From positions 1-6,548 of the forward strand of contig JALOAR010000025.1 of NCBI GenBank assembly GCA_023228665.1: a DNA stretch of 6,548 nt, in the 5' to 3' direction. The DNA is from Candidatus Colwelliibacteriota bacterium. GTDB taxonomy: Bacteria; Patescibacteriota; Minisyncoccia; UBA6257; Colwellbacteraceae. Position numbers and translations under genes: made by a program. Under the pieces are notes generated by a model. It saw only the letters and a program-made list of their open reading frames with translations. It had not been told where the DNA came from and made no database searches. This document shows, piece by piece, positions 5,725 to 6,548 of the stretch; position 1 is the stretch's first letter, and each line of letters starts with the position of its first letter.

Positions 5725-5833
5725 TTTAGAATAAAAAAAAATTTAAAAGTATGTGGATAAGTAATTTTTTTGAAAACAAAAATTTATTTATTTTTTTAAA
5801 AAAATTTTTGATTATTAATTCGCATTCTATTTT
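5725..5833. other. Extremely AT-rich intergenic stretch with a T7A7 palindrome
   Basis: This stretch between the truncated Avd gene and the histone-like gene is nearly all A and T. It holds the DnaA-box match at 5752-5760, a 9-bp inverted repeat (5777-5785 with 5802-5810) and a nested T7A7 palindrome (5791-5804). No gene is seen in it. It could serve as a weak 3' end for the four-helix-bundle genes, or as an easily melted or bent DNA segment. It may also be filler left where the rest of the Avd gene was lost. Confidence 0.6.
5752..5760 (-). promoter_or_regulatory. Perfect DnaA-box match (TTATCCACA)
   Basis: The minus strand reads TTATCCACA, the consensus strong DnaA box, about 100 bp upstream of the histone-like start and beside a very AT-rich stretch. 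Only one perfect copy is in the window. One-mismatch copies (TTATCCATA) lie inside coding sequence near 1218 and 2160 and look accidental. One box does not make an origin, but DnaA control of the histone-like gene is possible. Chance occurrence is also possible. Confidence 0.35.
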
Positions 5834-6016
5834 TTAAATCTTTAATTTTTTTCTTAACATATTTGCTTTTATTATATATTCGATAATATCCAATATTTTA
5901 TTTTCAATCCTTTGTCCTAAAACATATCTTTGATTTTTTGGAAATTTAGCAAGAATCGGATGGATATATAAAAGTAAATCGTATGTCTTTTGATAAATTA
6001 TTAAATCTTGGATCAT
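5834..6016 (-). CDS. Avd-like four-helix-bundle protein of a diversity-generating retroelement, C-terminally truncated
   Basis: The 60-residue product begins MIQDLIIYQKTYDLLLY and carries the Avd-family signature FPKNQRYVLGQRIENKILDI (25-44) followed by IEYIIKANMLRKK. Avd proteins are small basic four-helix bundles that form a pentamer, bind the DGR reverse transcriptase and template RNA, and are needed for mutagenic copying. They are usually about 110-125 residues. Here the frame stops right after RKKLKI, so helices 3 and 4 are missing. None of the three downstream frames restores them, only AT-rich sequence, so this is a replaced or deleted 3' half and not a simple frameshift. The gene is probably inactive unless the half-bundle works with the neighbouring four-helix protein. 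It lies 47 bp behind that gene, in the same direction. The family call is confident; the DGR role rests on context. Confidence 0.75.
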   Translation of the reverse strand: MIQDLIIYQKTYDLLLYIHPILAKFPKNQRYVLGQRIENKILDIIEYIIKANMLRKKLKI

Positions 6017-6029
6017 AAAAATATCTCAA

Positions 6030-6046
6030 ATGTCAAAATTCAAAAC
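6030..6046 (+). repeat. Left copy of a 17-bp inverted repeat flanking the four-helix-bundle gene
   Basis: ATGTCAAAATTCAAAAC reads on the plus strand here and, identically, on the minus strand at 6450-6434. The two copies bracket the gene at 6064-6450 almost exactly. The preceding CTCAA extends similarity to a third, partial copy inside the gene's 5' end (minus strand, about 6434-6418). Confidence 0.75.
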
Positions 6047-6063
6047 CAAAACTATTAAACCTC

Positions 6064-6450
6064 TTATCTTTTATTTTTTAATGTAATCACGCTCGCTCCA
6101 AGCATTCTTGAAATTTCTTCAAGTTCTAACAGTAAATCACTGATATCTAATTCAGTTGCATCTCTTAAAAGACCTAGCCAGTATTTGCTTTCATTGGCTG
6201 ACTTTAAAGATATTTCATAAAACTTGATAAAATCTCTTTTTGACAAAGAAGACTTTGCTTCAATAATGTTAGCGCCAATGGAAGTTGCAGACCTTAATAA
6301 TTGGTCGCTGATTATCCAATAAACGCGCTTGTTTGGAAGATTATCTAAAAATTTTATTATTTTAATTGAAAAATTGTAACAGCGAAAATTAATGTCAGAT
6401 TTAGGGTTAGTGAGCTGTGATTTTGACATTTGAGTTTTGAATTTTGACAT
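6064..6450 (-). CDS. Four-helix-bundle protein, 23S rRNA intervening-sequence (S23/IVP) family
   Basis: A 128-residue protein whose core (about 22-124) matches this family: NFRCYNFSIKIIKFLDNLP, then the hallmark SDQLLRSATSIGANIIEA (48-65), then KRDFIKFYEISLKSANESKYWL (71-92) and LEEISRMLGASVITLKNK. Relatives occur inside 23S rRNA intervening sequences and as free-standing genes. The bundle is structurally related to DGR Avd proteins, and members are often found beside DGRs. No enzymatic role is known; RNA or protein scaffolding is likely. The first 18 residues (MSKFKTQMSKSQLTNPKS) are not family sequence: they are encoded by the flanking repeat, in which TCAAAAT-type units recur. The start at 6450 is supported by AGGA 7 bp upstream; the ATG at 6429 is the alternative. 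It lies between a probable DGR target gene and an Avd-like gene, all read in one direction. Confidence 0.85.
   Translation of the reverse strand: MSKFKTQMSKSQLTNPKSDINFRCYNFSIKIIKFLDNLPNKRVYWIISDQLLRSATSIGANIIEAKSSLSKRDFIKFYEISLKSANESKYWLGLLRDATELDISDLLLELEEISRMLGASVITLKNKR
6434..6450 (-). repeat. Right copy of the 17-bp inverted repeat, containing the start codon
   Basis: On the minus strand this reads ATGTCAAAATTCAAAAC, identical to the plus-strand copy at 6030-6046. Its first three bases are the start codon of the four-helix-bundle gene, so the repeat supplies translation initiation and the first residues. A shorter direct copy (CTCAAATGTCAAAAT) follows immediately. Confidence 0.75.
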
Positions 6451-6472
6451 CCCAATGTCCTGCCCAATCCTG
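6451..6472. repeat. Short imperfect tandem repeat carrying the Shine-Dalgarno of the four-helix-bundle gene
   Basis: Plus-strand CCCAATGTCCTG is followed by CCCAATCCTG, a 12-mer and a 10-mer copy differing by a 2-base deletion. On the minus strand each copy offers CAGGA; the nearer one puts AGGA 7 bases before the ATG at 6450. Confidence 0.55.
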
Positions 6473-6476
6473 TTAT

Positions 6477-6494
6477 TCTCTCAAGCTTGCGAGA
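6477..6494. repeat. Palindrome downstream of the FGE-type stop codon (possible DGR hairpin/cruciform)
   Basis: TCTCTCAAGCTTGCGAGA is an 18-base palindrome with a single mismatched pair (6481/6490), centred on CAAGCTTG. It lies 26 bp past the stop codon of the partial FGE-like gene. DGR target genes carry an inverted repeat just downstream of the variable region that helps target recognition, and this matches in kind and position. There is no U-run, so it is not an ordinary terminator. Confidence 0.5.
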
Positions 6495-6520
6495 TAGAAA
6501 GATTAAAGATATCTACGGAG

Positions 6521-6548
6521 CTACCGGGCACATCGGAAACCGACATTG
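6521..6548 (-). CDS. C-terminal end of a probable FGE-sulfatase / C-type-lectin-fold protein (putative DGR target); rest outside window
   Basis: Entering from the right edge, the minus strand encodes N-V-G-F-R-C-A-R followed by TAG (6523-6521). GFRCA at the very end of a protein is the typical finish of formylglycine-generating-enzyme/SUMF1-type domains, whose C-type-lectin-like fold is the commonest target of DGRs in candidate phyla. In such targets the variable repeat ends at about these GC-rich codons. The GC content fits: 6512-6548 is close to 60% GC in a neighbourhood well below 30%. Only eight residues are visible, so the call rests on the motif plus the neighbouring Avd-like gene. Another frame is open as well (ending ...DIFNLSISQA at 6481) but matches no family I know. 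Confidence 0.5.

Noticed and set aside
5725..5833. Replication origin (AT-rich DNA plus DnaA box)
   Set aside because: Only one perfect box is present, there is no dnaA, dnaN or rpmH nearby, and the neighbours are not typical origin genes.
1..6548. tRNA, rRNA or CRISPR array
   Set aside because: I saw no cloverleaf with a TTCGA-type arm, no rRNA-like conserved stretch and no regularly spaced repeats.

Overview
The window is low-GC bacterial DNA. It suggests a small-genome member of the Candidate Phyla Radiation (Patescibacteria, Parcubacteria/Microgenomates-like). This rests on a short SecA with a domain-2-side insertion of the kind I remember from these phyla, terse promoters sitting on top of start codons, four-helix-bundle genes, and what looks like part of a diversity-generating retroelement (DGR). 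The phylum is an inference. The code looks standard, because long genes contain no in-frame TGA; recoding of TGA to glycine (SR1/Gracilibacteria) is therefore unlikely.

Layout. At 1-669 (+) lies the C-terminal two thirds of a GT4 glycosyltransferase cut by the left edge. Everything else is on the minus strand and reads leftwards. In transcription order from the right edge these are: the last eight codons of a probable FGE-sulfatase/C-type-lectin-fold protein (6548-6521); a four-helix-bundle protein of the 23S rRNA intervening-sequence family (6450-6064); a truncated Avd-like DGR accessory protein (6016-5834); an extremely AT-rich gap with one perfect DnaA-box match; a Lys-rich histone-H1-like protein (5654-5454) closed by a strong bidirectional hairpin terminator; the ribosome hibernation factor hpf (5354-5040); secA (4916-2418); a NUDIX hydrolase 6 bp behind secA (2411-2007); a 25-codon remnant of an ASCH-like gene (1945-1868); a secreted beta-rich protein (1785-1198); and a second NUDIX hydrolase (1168-674) that runs tail to tail into the glycosyltransferase.

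Functionally, the middle is housekeeping: protein export (SecA), ribosome hibernation (HPF), nucleoid packaging (histone-like) and nucleotide clean-up (NUDIX). The hpf and secA genes each have a TATAAT box so close to the start codon that their mRNAs should be leaderless or nearly so. The secreted-protein gene fits the same pattern if its second ATG is used.

The right end is the most interesting part. A C-terminal NVGFRCAR tail, typical of FGE-sulfatase domains, is followed within 30 bp by a palindrome and then by two four-helix-bundle genes, one of them with Avd signatures. This is the expected order of a DGR target gene, its downstream hairpin and its accessory genes. No reverse transcriptase or template repeat is visible, the Avd gene has lost its second half, and the other four-helix-bundle gene is bracketed by 17-bp inverted repeats. 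The locus therefore looks like a DGR edge that is partly decayed, or whose RT and template lie beyond the right edge.
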